A stretch of DNA of 18,833 nt from JBJELF01 sp051879015 (GTDB lineage: Bacteria; Bacillota; Clostridia; Lachnospirales; Lachnospiraceae), in NCBI GenBank assembly GCA_051879015.1, contig JBJELF010000048.1:1-18833 (forward strand), in the 5' to 3' direction. Both the position numbers and the translations under genes were made by a program. The notes beneath the pieces are model-generated. The model searched no databases, was not told the DNA's origin, and saw only the letters and a list, made by a program, of their open reading frames with translations. Below, piece by piece: positions 1-7,613 of the stretch; positions within the stretch are counted from its first letter, which is position 1; the number at the start of each line of letters is the position of its first letter.

Positions 1-137
1 TGGCGGCAGTTAAGGGCGTGGCATTAAATGAGGAGAGAGAGATGGACTATGGCGCATTTAAGGAAAAACAGTATGAGGAATTGGCGCGAATTTTGAGGGA
101 ACATCTGGACATGGAAGCAATTTATCGACTACTATAG
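1..137 (+). CDS. cbiP: C-terminal fragment of probable cobyric acid synthase CbiP/CobQ (5' end outside window)
   Basis: Only the last 44 codons are present, read from base 3 and ending in TAG at 135-137. The peptide runs from an AAVKG segment to a final LDMEAIYRLL. As I recall the family, clostridial CbiP proteins end in a similar way, with KEKQY followed by LA and then LDMxxIY. CbiP amidates the b, d, e and g side chains of the corrin ring using glutamine and ATP, in the cytoplasm. The setting agrees: the rest of the B12 pathway follows immediately and cbiA is in the same cluster. The catalytic domains lie outside the window, so the call rests on the tail and the context alone. The gene is closed by the terminator at 189-227, so it is probably the last gene of the preceding transcript. 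Confidence 0.7.
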   Translation, partial: AAVKGVALNEEREMDYGAFKEKQYEELARILREHLDMEAIYRLL

Positions 138-188
138 AGTAGTTGACATTCAATGATGCCTAAGATGCAGGCATATTAATTTATTGAA

Positions 189-227
189 AAAGTCGTCACA
201 TCTGGTGTGGCGGCTTTGTTGTTTTTT
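189..227 (+). terminator. Rho-independent terminator after cbiP
   Basis: A 12-bp stem pairs 189-200 (AAAGTCGTCACA) with 206-217 (TGTGGCGGCTTT). Three of the pairs are G-T, and the loop is the 5 bases TCTGG. A T-rich tract ending in six T follows at 222-227. It lies about 50 bases after the cbiP-like stop codon and about 30 bases before the next promoter, so it separates two transcripts. A much weaker 4-bp hairpin (TGGC-AAT-GCCA, 237-247) followed by six T could act as a backup. Confidence 0.8.
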
Positions 228-255
228 GGAGAAAACTGGCAATGCCATTTTTTAT

Positions 256-284
256 TTGACATATTTAAGGTGCGTGAGTAAAAT
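256..284 (+). promoter_or_regulatory. Sigma-A type promoter for the cobT-to-MATE operon
   Basis: A perfect -35 box TTGACA (256-261) is separated by exactly 17 bases from a -10 box TAAAAT (279-284, five of six consensus bases). Transcription would start near 291, giving a leader of about 36 bases before the cobT ATG at 327. That leader is too short for a cobalamin riboswitch, and none is recognisable between the terminator and cobT. Confidence 0.7.
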
Positions 285-326
285 AAAAGCGGTAGGCAAT
301 TGGCAGGAAAGCGAGGAAATAAGAAA

Positions 327-1385
327 ATGCAGTGGCAGGAGATTGAGATAGAGGCACCGAGTGAAGCTGTGAGAAAGGCTGTGTTTACACGTTGGGATGG
401 AATTGCAAAACCGTTAGATAGCTTAGGTGAGTTTGAGCGTGTCATTGCTCAGATTGGTGCAATTCAAGAAAATATAAAAATAGATATTTCCAGAAAAGCA
501 GTATTGGCCTTCTGTGCGGACAATGGTGTGGTAGCGGAACATATCAGTCAGTCTGGACAGGAAGTGACTGCATTGGTGGCAAAAAATATGGGAATGGGCC
601 TGTCTTCGGTGTGTAAAATGGCAAAGCAAGCGGGAGCTACTGTGATTCCGGTGGATATTGGCATTCATAGTGATGAAAAAATAGAAGGTGTTCTGTGGAA
701 GAAAATCAAGTCTGGAACCAATAATTTTGCTGTTGAGCCTGCTATGAGTGCAGAGGAAGCGGTGCAGGCAATTCAGGTTGGTGTCGATTTGGTAAAAGAG
801 TGCAAAGAACAGGGGTATGGATTGTTGGCCATCGGTGAGATGGGCATTGGAAATACGACTACCAGCAGTGCTGTAGCGGCAGCCTTGATGAAAGAGCCTG
901 TGGAGGCACTGACAGGAAGGGGCGCTGGACTGAGTCAATCAGGTGTTGTACATAAAATAGAAGTGATTCAACGGGCGTTGAGTCGATATCAGCTGATGGA
1001 GCAGGATGCGTTAACCGTGCTGGCGACAGTGGGCGGTTTAGATATTGCAGGTATGGCGGGTGTGTGTATTGGAGGCGCTTATTATCATGTTCCCGTGGTG
1101 TTGGATGGAGTAATTAGTATGGTGGCGGCACTAGTGGCAGAGAGCCTAAAGCCTGGAGTAGCAGCTTATCTGATTGGGTCGCACAGCAGCCGAGAGCCTG
1201 CAGCGAGGTTGGCGGCAGAAAGATTGGGAGTGAAGCCTGTGATTTGGGCAGACATGGCATTGGGAGAAGGAACTGGCGCGGTGATGATGTTTGGACTTTT
1301 AGATATGGCTATGACTATCTATGGCGGTGGAACGACCTTTGAAGAGATGGAACTGGCGCAGTATGAGAGATTTGAAAAGAAATAA
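327..1385 (+). CDS. cobT: Nicotinate-nucleotide--dimethylbenzimidazole phosphoribosyltransferase CobT
   Basis: CobT transfers phosphoribose from nicotinate mononucleotide to a lower-ligand base such as 5,6-dimethylbenzimidazole, making the alpha-ribazole phosphate used by CobS. The 352-residue product matches the usual family length of about 350. Visible family features are FCADNGVV near residues 68-75, the GEMGIGNTTT stretch near 175-184, and GEGTGA at 313-318, whose Glu314 corresponds to the catalytic Glu317 of the Salmonella enzyme. An in-frame TTG at 300 would add nine residues. It would leave only about nine bases of leader and no ribosome site, whereas ATG 327 has GAGGA upstream, so 327 is preferred. 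It is the first gene of the operon, directly behind the promoter at 256-284. The natural base used cannot be told from the sequence. Confidence 0.96.
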   Translation: MQWQEIEIEAPSEAVRKAVFTRWDGIAKPLDSLGEFERVIAQIGAIQENIKIDISRKAVLAFCADNGVVAEHISQSGQEVTALVAKNMGMGLSSVCKMAKQAGATVIPVDIGIHSDEKIEGVLWKKIKSGTNNFAVEPAMSAEEAVQAIQVGVDLVKECKEQGYGLLAIGEMGIGNTTTSSAVAAALMKEPVEALTGRGAGLSQSGVVHKIEVIQRALSRYQLMEQDALTVLATVGGLDIAGMAGVCIGGAYYHVPVVLDGVISMVAALVAESLKPGVAAYLIGSHSSREPAARLAAERLGVKPVIWADMALGEGTGAVMMFGLLDMAMTIYGGGTTFEEMELAQYERFEKK

Positions 1386-1448
1386 ATCCGTAGGTATCAA
1401 GGGGTCAAGAGATAGTTTGAACCAATCGTTTATCAGGAGGCCAGAAAA

Positions 1449-2054
1449 TTGTTTGTATTGATTATTGGCGGTAGTGGAAGTGGGAAATCGGCTTATGCGG
1501 AGTCTGTTGCGATGGCATTGAAAAGTCAGGCACATCCTTTGTATTATTTAGCCACGATGCAGGTATACGGAAAAGAAGGGCAGGACAAAGTGGAACGTCA
1601 TCGCAGAATGAGAGCAGGAAAAGGTTTTATCACTGTGGAATGTCAGCAGGATATCTACTTACAGCTTCAGACAAAGCAGGAAAAAGATGGTGAGATAGTT
1701 TTAGGTCAGAAGGTTGGTGCAGCCTTGTTGGAGTGCATGTCCAACCTGACGGCGAACGAGATGTTTCGGGAAGATGGAATGTGCTCCATAAAGAGGGTAG
1801 TTCATAAAATTTTAACAGATTTGGATAAGCTATATGATCGTTTGGAGCATTTGGTGATTGTGAGCAACAATGTGTTTGAAGACGGGGTAGAATATGATGA
1901 AGGAACCATGCAGTATATAGAAGCATTAGGACAGATTAATGTAGCTTTGGCAGAGCGGGCTGATGTGGTGACAGAGGTAGTTGTAGGGATTCCGGTGAGT
2001 GTGAAGGGGAAAAATATCAAAATCATCATGGATGCTCAGAAAATCAATGCGTAG
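1449..2054 (+). CDS. cobU: Adenosylcobinamide kinase/guanylyltransferase CobU, first of two paralogues
   Basis: CobU phosphorylates adenosylcobinamide and then transfers GMP to it, making adenosylcobinamide-GDP, the substrate of CobS. The 201-residue product has an intact P-loop GGSGSGKS (7-14). H51 in VERHRRMR aligns by position with the guanylylated His46 of Salmonella CobU. A LLECMSNL stretch (93-100) sits where CobU proteins usually have a DCLT motif. The C-terminal GIP and Lys (180-187) are family-like. The usual NEVGxGIVP motif is replaced by SNNVFEDGV (139-147), which is clearly degenerate. The start is TTG at 1449, eight bases after a perfect AGGAGG (1435-1440). It lies 63 bases after cobT and 32 before cobS. 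The second paralogue at 2866-3246 carries the motif missing here. Confidence 0.9.
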   Translation: MFVLIIGGSGSGKSAYAESVAMALKSQAHPLYYLATMQVYGKEGQDKVERHRRMRAGKGFITVECQQDIYLQLQTKQEKDGEIVLGQKVGAALLECMSNLTANEMFREDGMCSIKRVVHKILTDLDKLYDRLEHLVIVSNNVFEDGVEYDEGTMQYIEALGQINVALAERADVVTEVVVGIPVSVKGKNIKIIMDAQKINA

Positions 2055-2086
2055 ATTTCAATGAATGGGAAAGGAGGCGATATCGT

Positions 2087-2836
2087 ATGATAAAGTCGAT
2101 CATAATTGCATTTTCTATGTACTCTAAAATTCCGATGCCCCAGTTTCCTTGGGAGGATAAGGATATGCGGTATGTCATGTGCTTTTTCCCAGGAGTAGGA
2201 ATTGTGATTGGTGCAGCAACCATGCTGTGGGGATTGGTGTGTAAGCAGTTTGAAGTGGGAAATCTGTGTTATGCAATGATTGGCACAGTGATTCCTATTG
2301 TGATTTCAGGTGGAATTCATCTGGACGGTTATCTGGACACCATGGATGCACTCAACTCCTATCAGAGCAGAGAGAGAAAGCTGGAAATTTTGAAGGATTC
2401 TCATATTGGTGCCTTTGCCGCTATTTCTTTGTTTGTGTATGGCTGTGTCTATGCAGGAGCTTACGGTCAGACGCAGGGAAGTGATACTTTACTTTTGGTT
2501 GCAATGGGATTTGTGCTGTCTCGCATTTTGAGCGGAATTGGCGTAGTTAGCTTTCGTTGTGCAAAACATGAGGGATTATTATTTTTGTTTTCCAGCAAGG
2601 CGGAAGAAAAACGAGTGCGTTGGATTTTAATTGGAGAGTTGGCAGTTTGTGCTGGCGTGATGGTAATGGTTGGACGTTGGAAGGGCGTGTTGGAGCTGTT
2701 GGCTGCAGGACTGACTTTCTTTTATTATAAGAAAAAATGCGACAAGGAATTTGGTGGTATCACAGGAGATACCGCGGGATTTTTTGTGTCAGTCTGTGAG
2801 TGTGGCATGGTGGTTGTGGCAGCCATATTACAATGA
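2087..2836 (+). CDS. cobS: Adenosylcobinamide-GDP ribazoletransferase (cobalamin synthase) CobS
   Basis: CobS joins adenosylcobinamide-GDP to alpha-ribazole (or its phosphate), releasing GMP and forming the nucleotide loop. It acts in the cytoplasmic membrane. The 249-residue protein is hydrophobic, with several predicted membrane segments. It carries the family signature HLDGYLDTMDA (78-88), whose Asp residues are the likely Mg-binding DGxxD/DxxDA group, followed by KDSHIGAF (103-110) and FGGITGDTAG (222-231). Its length is normal for the family. A good AAAGGAGG lies upstream of the ATG. It sits between the two CobU-like genes, which supply its activated substrate. Confidence 0.95.
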   Translation: MIKSIIIAFSMYSKIPMPQFPWEDKDMRYVMCFFPGVGIVIGAATMLWGLVCKQFEVGNLCYAMIGTVIPIVISGGIHLDGYLDTMDALNSYQSRERKLEILKDSHIGAFAAISLFVYGCVYAGAYGQTQGSDTLLLVAMGFVLSRILSGIGVVSFRCAKHEGLLFLFSSKAEEKRVRWILIGELAVCAGVMVMVGRWKGVLELLAAGLTFFYYKKKCDKEFGGITGDTAGFFVSVCECGMVVVAAILQ

Positions 2837-2865
2837 TGCAGCCATTTATAAAATGAGGTGAAAAA

Positions 2866-3246
2866 ATGAGATTGGTCATTGGCGGCAGAGCGCAGGGAAA
2901 GTTAGCTTATGTATTGAATACAAAAAGCAAAGAAAGTTTGGAGCAAAAGGTGGCAGCAGGGATGGAGATAGAAAAGATGGAATCGGTTACCATTTGGAAT
3001 CGATACCAGGAGTGGTTTCAGGCAAAATTAAGCGTAGGAGAAAATCCAGAGGAGTGGACAAGAGACTATGTAAGACAGAATTCTCAGATTTGTATCATCT
3101 GCGACGAAGTGGGAAGTGGAATTGTGCCGATGGACCGAGCTGAGCGGGAATATCGGGAACGTTTGGGACGAATGCTCTGTGAGTTGGCGTCACAGGCGGA
3201 ATCTGTGGAGAGAGTATTTTGCGGGTTGGGACAGAAGCTAAAGTAG
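2866..3246 (+). CDS. Short CobU-like protein, second paralogue with degenerate P-loop
   Basis: This 126-residue protein looks like an internally shortened CobU. The N-terminus MRLVIGGRAQGKLAY matches the CobU P-loop region, but the residue after GK is Leu13 where the family has Ser. The C-terminal half has a good CobU motif, DEVGSGIVP (80-88), then the RxYRERLGRM-like helix and a terminal GLGQKLK resembling the family GIPxxLK. The spacing between the two motifs is only about 67 residues. There is no histidine anywhere, so the GMP-accepting His of CobU is absent. Guanylyltransferase activity by the Salmonella mechanism is therefore unlikely for this protein alone. It may be a partner subunit for the first CobU, a regulator, or a relic. 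It sits between cobS and cobC with 29- and 16-base gaps, so it is part of the operon. Confidence 0.8.
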   Translation: MRLVIGGRAQGKLAYVLNTKSKESLEQKVAAGMEIEKMESVTIWNRYQEWFQAKLSVGENPEEWTRDYVRQNSQICIICDEVGSGIVPMDRAEREYRERLGRMLCELASQAESVERVFCGLGQKLK

Positions 3247-3262
3247 TGAAAGTAGGACAAAT

Positions 3263-3916
3263 ATGGAAGCAGCAGAAAGTGACATTATTTTAACTTTGAT
3301 TCGTCATGGAAAGACAAAAGGAAATGAAGAACAACGCTACATTGGACTGCGCACCGACGAGGGATTGTCACAGGTGGGAAGGCAGGAGATTTTAGAGAAA
3401 ATATCAAAAGGGGTTTATCCTCAAGCTGATATTGTGCTGATCAGTCCCATGCTGCGATGTCGGCAGACAGCGCAGCTGATTTATCCAGACAAAAATTTCA
3501 TGGAAGTACCAGCGTGGAGAGAGATGGATTTTGGTGAATTTGAGGGGAAAAATTATCTCGAACTTTCGGGAAATTCTCAATATCAGAGGTGGATTGACAG
3601 TGGTGGAGTGCTTCCCTTTCCTGGAGGAGAGGCACAGGCAGACTTGATTGAACGCTGCATGGAAGGCTTCAAAGAGCAGATAGAGCAGTGGAAAAGGGCA
3701 CGAGCGGAGCATTCTTTAGACAGACCATTGAAGGTCTCAGCGGTGATACATGGCGGTACCATCATGGCATTGTTAAGTCAGCTGACACAGGGAAATTATT
3801 TTGATTATTCCTGCCGCAATGGCGGTGGTTATCAATGTTGTTTAAAATTATTAAAAAATGAAAAGCAGGAAGATGTACGTGGCAGTTTAAGCTGTCATTT
3901 GACAGGAGTATATTGA
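3263..3916 (+). CDS. cobC: Histidine phosphatase, probable alpha-ribazole-5'-phosphate phosphatase CobC
   Basis: CobC-type enzymes remove the phosphate from alpha-ribazole phosphate (or adenosylcobalamin phosphate) in nucleotide-loop assembly. The 217-residue product has the phosphoglycerate-mutase-like catalytic set: RHG at 14-16 (His15 as phospho-acceptor), SPMLRCRQTA (61-70) with Arg65, REMDFGEFEG (86-95) with the acid Glu87, and the second His163 in VIHGGT. Family membership is certain. The substrate is inferred from its place between cobU/cobS and cbiB. The start ATG has GTAGGA upstream. The last bases run directly into cbiB, whose ATG begins three bases after this TGA, so the two genes are probably translationally coupled. 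Confidence 0.88.
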   Translation: MEAAESDIILTLIRHGKTKGNEEQRYIGLRTDEGLSQVGRQEILEKISKGVYPQADIVLISPMLRCRQTAQLIYPDKNFMEVPAWREMDFGEFEGKNYLELSGNSQYQRWIDSGGVLPFPGGEAQADLIERCMEGFKEQIEQWKRARAEHSLDRPLKVSAVIHGGTIMALLSQLTQGNYFDYSCRNGGGYQCCLKLLKNEKQEDVRGSLSCHLTGVY

Positions 3917-3918
3917 AA

Positions 3919-4896
3919 ATGTATCATATAATTGCATTTGGAAGTGGATTTTTATTAGATTTGATATTGGGAGATCCTTATTGGCTCCCTCATCCAATCC
4001 GATTGATTGGAAATTGGATTGGTTGGTTGGAAAAATGTTTGTTAAAGTCAGAGATGCAGGATTCTAAAAAATTTCGTCAGGGAATATGGTTGGTATTTTT
4101 GGTTTTAACGGCAACAGTGACAGCAGCTGGGGGACTGCTGATAGCAGCTTATTCGATTCATAATTATGTGGGAGTGGTAGTGGAGAGTATTATGACCTAT
4201 CAGATTCTTGCCACGAAATGTCTGAAAGTAGAGAGTATGAAGGTCTATCGTGCTCTTCAAAAGAACGATTTGGAGGGAGCACGCTATGCAGTATCTATGA
4301 TTGTAGGCAGAGATACTGCAGTGCTCAATGAGACGGGAGTGACGAAGGCTGCTGTAGAGACGGTGGCAGAAAATACCTCGGATGGTGTCATTGCGCCAAT
4401 GTTTTATTTGGCAATTGGCGGGCCTGTTTTGGGATTTTTTTATAAGGCAATCAATACCATGGATTCTATGGTGGGCTACAAGAATGATAAATATCTGTAT
4501 TTTGGACGAGCTGCCGCAAAATTAGATGATGTAGTTAATTATATTCCTGCGCGAATCAGTGCCTATCTGATGATAGGAATCTGTTTTGTTTTAGGACAGG
4601 ATTTTGATGGCAAGAGAGCCTGGAAGATTTATCAGAGAGATAAGTATAAACATTCCAGTCCAAATTCAGCGCATACGGAGGCGGTTTGTGCTGGTGCTCT
4701 GGGTGTACAGTTGGCAGGCGATGCCAGCTATTTTGGAAAGATTGTAAAAAAACCATTTATTGGTGATGCCTATCGAGCTGTCGAGATGGAGGACATTAGG
4801 AGAGCAAATTGTCTGTTGTATGGGACAGCAATTTTATGTGAGATATTGTGCCTTGCAGCGAAGAGTGCTGTTTTGTTTGCTTGTATGAGCAAGTAG
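3919..4896 (+). CDS. cbiB: Adenosylcobinamide-phosphate synthase CbiB
   Basis: CbiB attaches (R)-1-amino-2-propanol phosphate, or the free amino alcohol, to the f side chain of adenosylcobyric acid, giving adenosylcobinamide phosphate. It is a polytopic membrane protein. The product has the N-terminal LGDPYWLPHPIRLIG motif (17-31), then central ENTSDG and NTMDSMVGYKND motifs and KLDDVVNYIPAR, all typical of the family. Its length of 326 residues is normal. Two starts are possible: TTG 3913, overlapping the cobC stop as TTGA, or ATG 3919. AGGAG at 3904-3908 lies ten bases before the ATG but only four before the TTG, so ATG is preferred. The CobD decarboxylase that would supply aminopropanol phosphate is not beside it. 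Confidence 0.95.
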   Translation: MYHIIAFGSGFLLDLILGDPYWLPHPIRLIGNWIGWLEKCLLKSEMQDSKKFRQGIWLVFLVLTATVTAAGGLLIAAYSIHNYVGVVVESIMTYQILATKCLKVESMKVYRALQKNDLEGARYAVSMIVGRDTAVLNETGVTKAAVETVAENTSDGVIAPMFYLAIGGPVLGFFYKAINTMDSMVGYKNDKYLYFGRAAAKLDDVVNYIPARISAYLMIGICFVLGQDFDGKRAWKIYQRDKYKHSSPNSAHTEAVCAGALGVQLAGDASYFGKIVKKPFIGDAYRAVEMEDIRRANCLLYGTAILCEILCLAAKSAVLFACMSK

Positions 4897-4926
4897 AGCG
4901 ATAGTTCGGATTACTCATGCAATCAG

Positions 4927-4965
4927 CAATTGCGAGAGTGCGTCAGCACGGAGCAATTGACTTTT
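4927..4965 (+). repeat. Hairpin-forming inverted repeat between cbiB and cbiC
   Basis: In the 98-base cbiB-cbiC gap, CAATTGC (4927-4933) pairs with GCAATTG (4953-4959). Inside this, GTGC (4938-4941) pairs with GCAC (4946-4949) around a GTCA loop, with a small asymmetric internal loop between the two stems. A short ACTTTT follows. The T tract is weak, so this is more likely an RNA processing or stability element, or an attenuating terminator, than a full terminator. Confidence 0.5.
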
Positions 4966-4994
4966 ATATATGCAAACGGGAAAGGATAATAGTT

Positions 4995-5675
4995 ATGAAA
5001 ATAGATGGGATTGAATATCTCAAGCCAAATGAAATAGAGCACCGCAGCTTTGAGATGATTGCACAGGAATTGTCTGAGCGGGGGATTGTATTGGAAAAAG
5101 AGAATGAGGCAGTAATGAAGCGAGTGATTCACACAACAGCAGATTTTGATTATGTGGATACCATGCGTTTTTCTAAAAATGCTGTTGCAATTGCAAAAGG
5201 ATTCATTGCAGAGGGAGCAACCATTGTGACGGATACCAATATGGCACTTTCGGGTATCAATAAGAAGATATTGGCTCACTTTGGCGGCAGTGTGCGTTGT
5301 TTTATGGCGGAGGAGGAAGTTGCACGCATTGCAAAAGAGCGAGGTACTACTCGGGCTGCAGTCAGTATGGAGATGGCTGCAAAACTGCCGGGACCTGTCA
5401 TTTTTGCAGTGGGTAATGCGCCAACCGCTCTGATACAGCTCTATGAAATGATGGAAAAACAGCTGTTTGTGCCGAATTTTGTAATCGGAGTTCCTGTGGG
5501 CTTTGTGAATGTGGTAGCAGCGAAAGAATTGATTCTAAACTCTGGTGTCCCGTACATTGTCAATGCAGGCCGCAAGGGTGGGAGTAATGTAGCTGCAGCT
5601 ATTTGCAATGCATTGCTGTATGAATTGTTCAATGAGCAAGAAATATCAGCAGATATTAAAAAGTTGGAACGATAG
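4995..5675 (+). CDS. cbiC: Cobalt-precorrin-8 methylmutase CbiC
   Basis: CbiC moves the methyl group from C11 to C12 of the ring, converting cobalt-precorrin-8 to cobyrinic acid. The 226-residue product has RVIHTTADFDYVD around His46, which corresponds to the catalytic His43 of Pseudomonas CobH. It also has a TDTNMALSGI stretch, KLPGPVIFAVGNAPTAL and GVPVGFVN, all typical of the family. ATG 4995 is chosen because AAAGGA lies nine bases upstream and the family normally starts close to this point. An in-frame ATG at 4917 would add 26 residues of basic, non-conserved sequence that overlaps the intergenic hairpin. It is 18 bases upstream of cbiD. Confidence 0.95.
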   Translation: MKIDGIEYLKPNEIEHRSFEMIAQELSERGIVLEKENEAVMKRVIHTTADFDYVDTMRFSKNAVAIAKGFIAEGATIVTDTNMALSGINKKILAHFGGSVRCFMAEEEVARIAKERGTTRAAVSMEMAAKLPGPVIFAVGNAPTALIQLYEMMEKQLFVPNFVIGVPVGFVNVVAAKELILNSGVPYIVNAGRKGGSNVAAAICNALLYELFNEQEISADIKKLER

Positions 5676-5693
5676 ACTGCCTGGAGATGAGAG

Positions 5694-6806
5694 ATGAGAT
5701 ATGGATTTACCACAGGAAGCTGTGCAGCAGCGGCGGCGAAGGCTGCGGCTTATATGCTTCTGACAGGGAAAGAAAAGACAGAAATGCGAATTGATACGCC
5801 AAAGGGCATTTCATTTTTAGCGGAGATTTTGGAGATTGAGCGGCAGGAAAATAAAGTTCTCTGTGCTGTGAGAAAGGATGGGGGCGATGACCCAGATATC
5901 ACCACAGGGGCATTGATTTTTGCGGAGGTTTCTTTTGGAGAAAAGAATCAAAAGACAAAAATCTGGATTGATGGAGGAAAGGGTGTAGGGCGTGTGACCC
6001 GACCTGGTCTGGATCAGCCAGTGGGAAATGCGGCTATTAATCATGTGCCTCGGGAAATGATTGAAAAAGAAGTGTTGGAAGTGTGCCAGTTGGTAGGATA
6101 CCAGGGAAATCTGAACGTGATTGTGTCGGTACCTCAGGGAGAAGAGTTGGCGGAGCATACGTTCAATCCGAGATTAGGTATCGTGGGTGGTATTTCAATT
6201 TTGGGTACTAGTGGAATTGTGGAGCCTATGAGTAGTCAAGCTTTGCTGGATACGATTCGAGTGGAATTAAATATGCATCGTACGTTAGGTGAAACAGCAG
6301 TGGCTGTTTCACCGGGTAACTATGGTTTAGATTTTATGAAACAACAATATGGATACGATTTGGATAAAAGTGTCAAATGCAGCAACTTCATTGGAGATAC
6401 CATTGATATGGCCATTGATATGGGCTTTGAACAAATGCTTTTGACAGGGCATATTGGAAAATTGGTAAAGTTGGCTGGTGGTATCATGAATACCCATTCC
6501 AAAGAAGGTGATTGTCGTATGGAATTGATGGTGGCTGCAGGTATTAGAGCAAATGTGCCTATAGGGATATTACAACAGATATTAGATTGTGTGACTACCA
6601 CCGATGCATTGCGTTTGCTGCAAGAATGTGACAAAATACAAGAAACGATGGCAATTCTGATGGATAAAATCATGTTTTATCTAAGAAAGCGTGAAAAGGG
6701 AAAGTTACAGATTGAATGTATTGTTTATGATAATGTATATGGTGAGTTGGGAAAAAGCAAGGGCGCAGAAGAATTATTAAAGAATTTGGCAGTAAATGGA
6801 ATATAA
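5694..6806 (+). CDS. cbiD: Cobalt-precorrin-5B C1-methyltransferase CbiD
   Basis: CbiD is the S-adenosylmethionine-dependent enzyme that methylates C1 in the anaerobic pathway. It is unrelated to the CobA/CbiF methyltransferase fold. The 370-residue product opens with the hallmark RYGFTTGSCAAAAAKAA (2-18). It then has GGDDPDITTG, GGKGVGRVTRPGL and INHVPREMI, which are typical CbiD segments, and its length is normal. GGAG at 5683-5686 lies seven bases before the ATG. Its presence, with CbiG, marks this as the early-cobalt-insertion, oxygen-independent route. It lies 18 bases after cbiC and 22 before cbiF. Confidence 0.96.
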   Translation: MRYGFTTGSCAAAAAKAAAYMLLTGKEKTEMRIDTPKGISFLAEILEIERQENKVLCAVRKDGGDDPDITTGALIFAEVSFGEKNQKTKIWIDGGKGVGRVTRPGLDQPVGNAAINHVPREMIEKEVLEVCQLVGYQGNLNVIVSVPQGEELAEHTFNPRLGIVGGISILGTSGIVEPMSSQALLDTIRVELNMHRTLGETAVAVSPGNYGLDFMKQQYGYDLDKSVKCSNFIGDTIDMAIDMGFEQMLLTGHIGKLVKLAGGIMNTHSKEGDCRMELMVAAGIRANVPIGILQQILDCVTTTDALRLLQECDKIQETMAILMDKIMFYLRKREKGKLQIECIVYDNVYGELGKSKGAEELLKNLAVNGI

Positions 6807-6828
6807 ACAGTGGAAAGACAGGTGAATT

Positions 6829-7599
6829 ATGGTTTATTTTGTGGGTGCCGGTACGGGTGCAGTGGATTTAATTACGGTGAGAGGAATGAGATTGCTGCAG
6901 CAGGCAGATGTGATTATCTATGCGGGTTCGCTGGTAAATCCAGAGTTGCTGCAGTATGCAAAAGATTCGTGTGAGATTTATAATAGCGCCACGATGACTT
7001 TGGATGAAGTGATTGAAGTGATAGCACAAAACGAGAAAGAGAAGACTGGAAAAGAGAAACAGATTGTGCGTCTTCATACAGGAGATGCCAGCGTCTATGG
7101 GGCAATTCGTGAGCAGATGGATCGACTGGATGAACTGGAAATTGCTTATGAAACCTGTCCTGGAGTCAGTGCCTGTTTTGGAGCAGCAGCAGCCTTAAAT
7201 TTGGAATACACACTGCCAGAGGTGAGTCAGACACTGATTATAACACGCATGGAAGGAAGAACTAGTGTGCCAGAGCGTGAAAAAATCGAATCCTTAGCTG
7301 CTCACCATGCATCTATGGCTGTTTATCTGAGTGCAGGAATGCTGCCGGAATTATCAAGAAGATTGATTTTGGGTGGTTATGAGCCGAGTACACCAGCAGC
7401 CATCGTATATAAAGCGACCTGGCCGGATGAAAAAGCCTGTGTATGTACCGTGGAGACTTTAGCGGAGACAGCAAAGACGCAGGGCATCAAAAAAACTGCC
7501 ATTATTTTGGTGGGAGATGCCATTGCACATCAAAAATATGCGAAAAGCAGATTGTATGCACCTGATTTTGAAACTGAGTTTCGCAAGAAAAAAATGTGA
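6829..7599 (+). CDS. cbiF: Cobalt-precorrin-4 C11-methyltransferase CbiF
   Basis: CbiF methylates C11 using S-adenosylmethionine. The 256-residue protein is a classic tetrapyrrole methylase: an N-terminal GAGTGAVDLITVRG loop (6-19), HTGDASVYGA (83-92) of the SAM site, PGVSA (111-115), and TRMEGRTSVPE (139-149), which distinguishes CbiF/CobM from other corrin methylases. The first loop has Thr9 where most family members have Pro (GAGPG), a mild departure. It lies 22 bases after cbiD and 14 before cbiG, the enzyme acting next in the pathway. Confidence 0.95.
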   Translation: MVYFVGAGTGAVDLITVRGMRLLQQADVIIYAGSLVNPELLQYAKDSCEIYNSATMTLDEVIEVIAQNEKEKTGKEKQIVRLHTGDASVYGAIREQMDRLDELEIAYETCPGVSACFGAAAALNLEYTLPEVSQTLIITRMEGRTSVPEREKIESLAAHHASMAVYLSAGMLPELSRRLILGGYEPSTPAAIVYKATWPDEKACVCTVETLAETAKTQGIKKTAIILVGDAIAHQKYAKSRLYAPDFETEFRKKKM

Positions 7600-7613
7600 A
7601 AGAGTAGAGGAAG

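Noticed and set aside
143..180. TTGACA at 143-148 as a promoter, with a nearby ATGCCT/AGGCAT inverted repeat (156-174)
   Set aside because: No -10 box occurs at 16-18 bases, and the terminator at 189-227 would stop any transcript. The short repeat is unremarkable alone.
300..326. TTG start for cobT nine codons upstream
   Set aside because: It would sit about nine bases after the predicted transcription start with no ribosome site. ATG 327 has one.
423..938. Minus-strand open frame of 171 codons opposite cobT
   Set aside because: It lies wholly inside a well-supported gene, has no ribosome site or recognisable motif, and has the Ser/His/Cys-rich composition of an antisense shadow.
4917..4994. 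ATG 4917 as start of cbiC
   Set aside because: The extra 26 residues are not family-like and overlap a hairpin. ATG 4995 has AAAGGA at good spacing.
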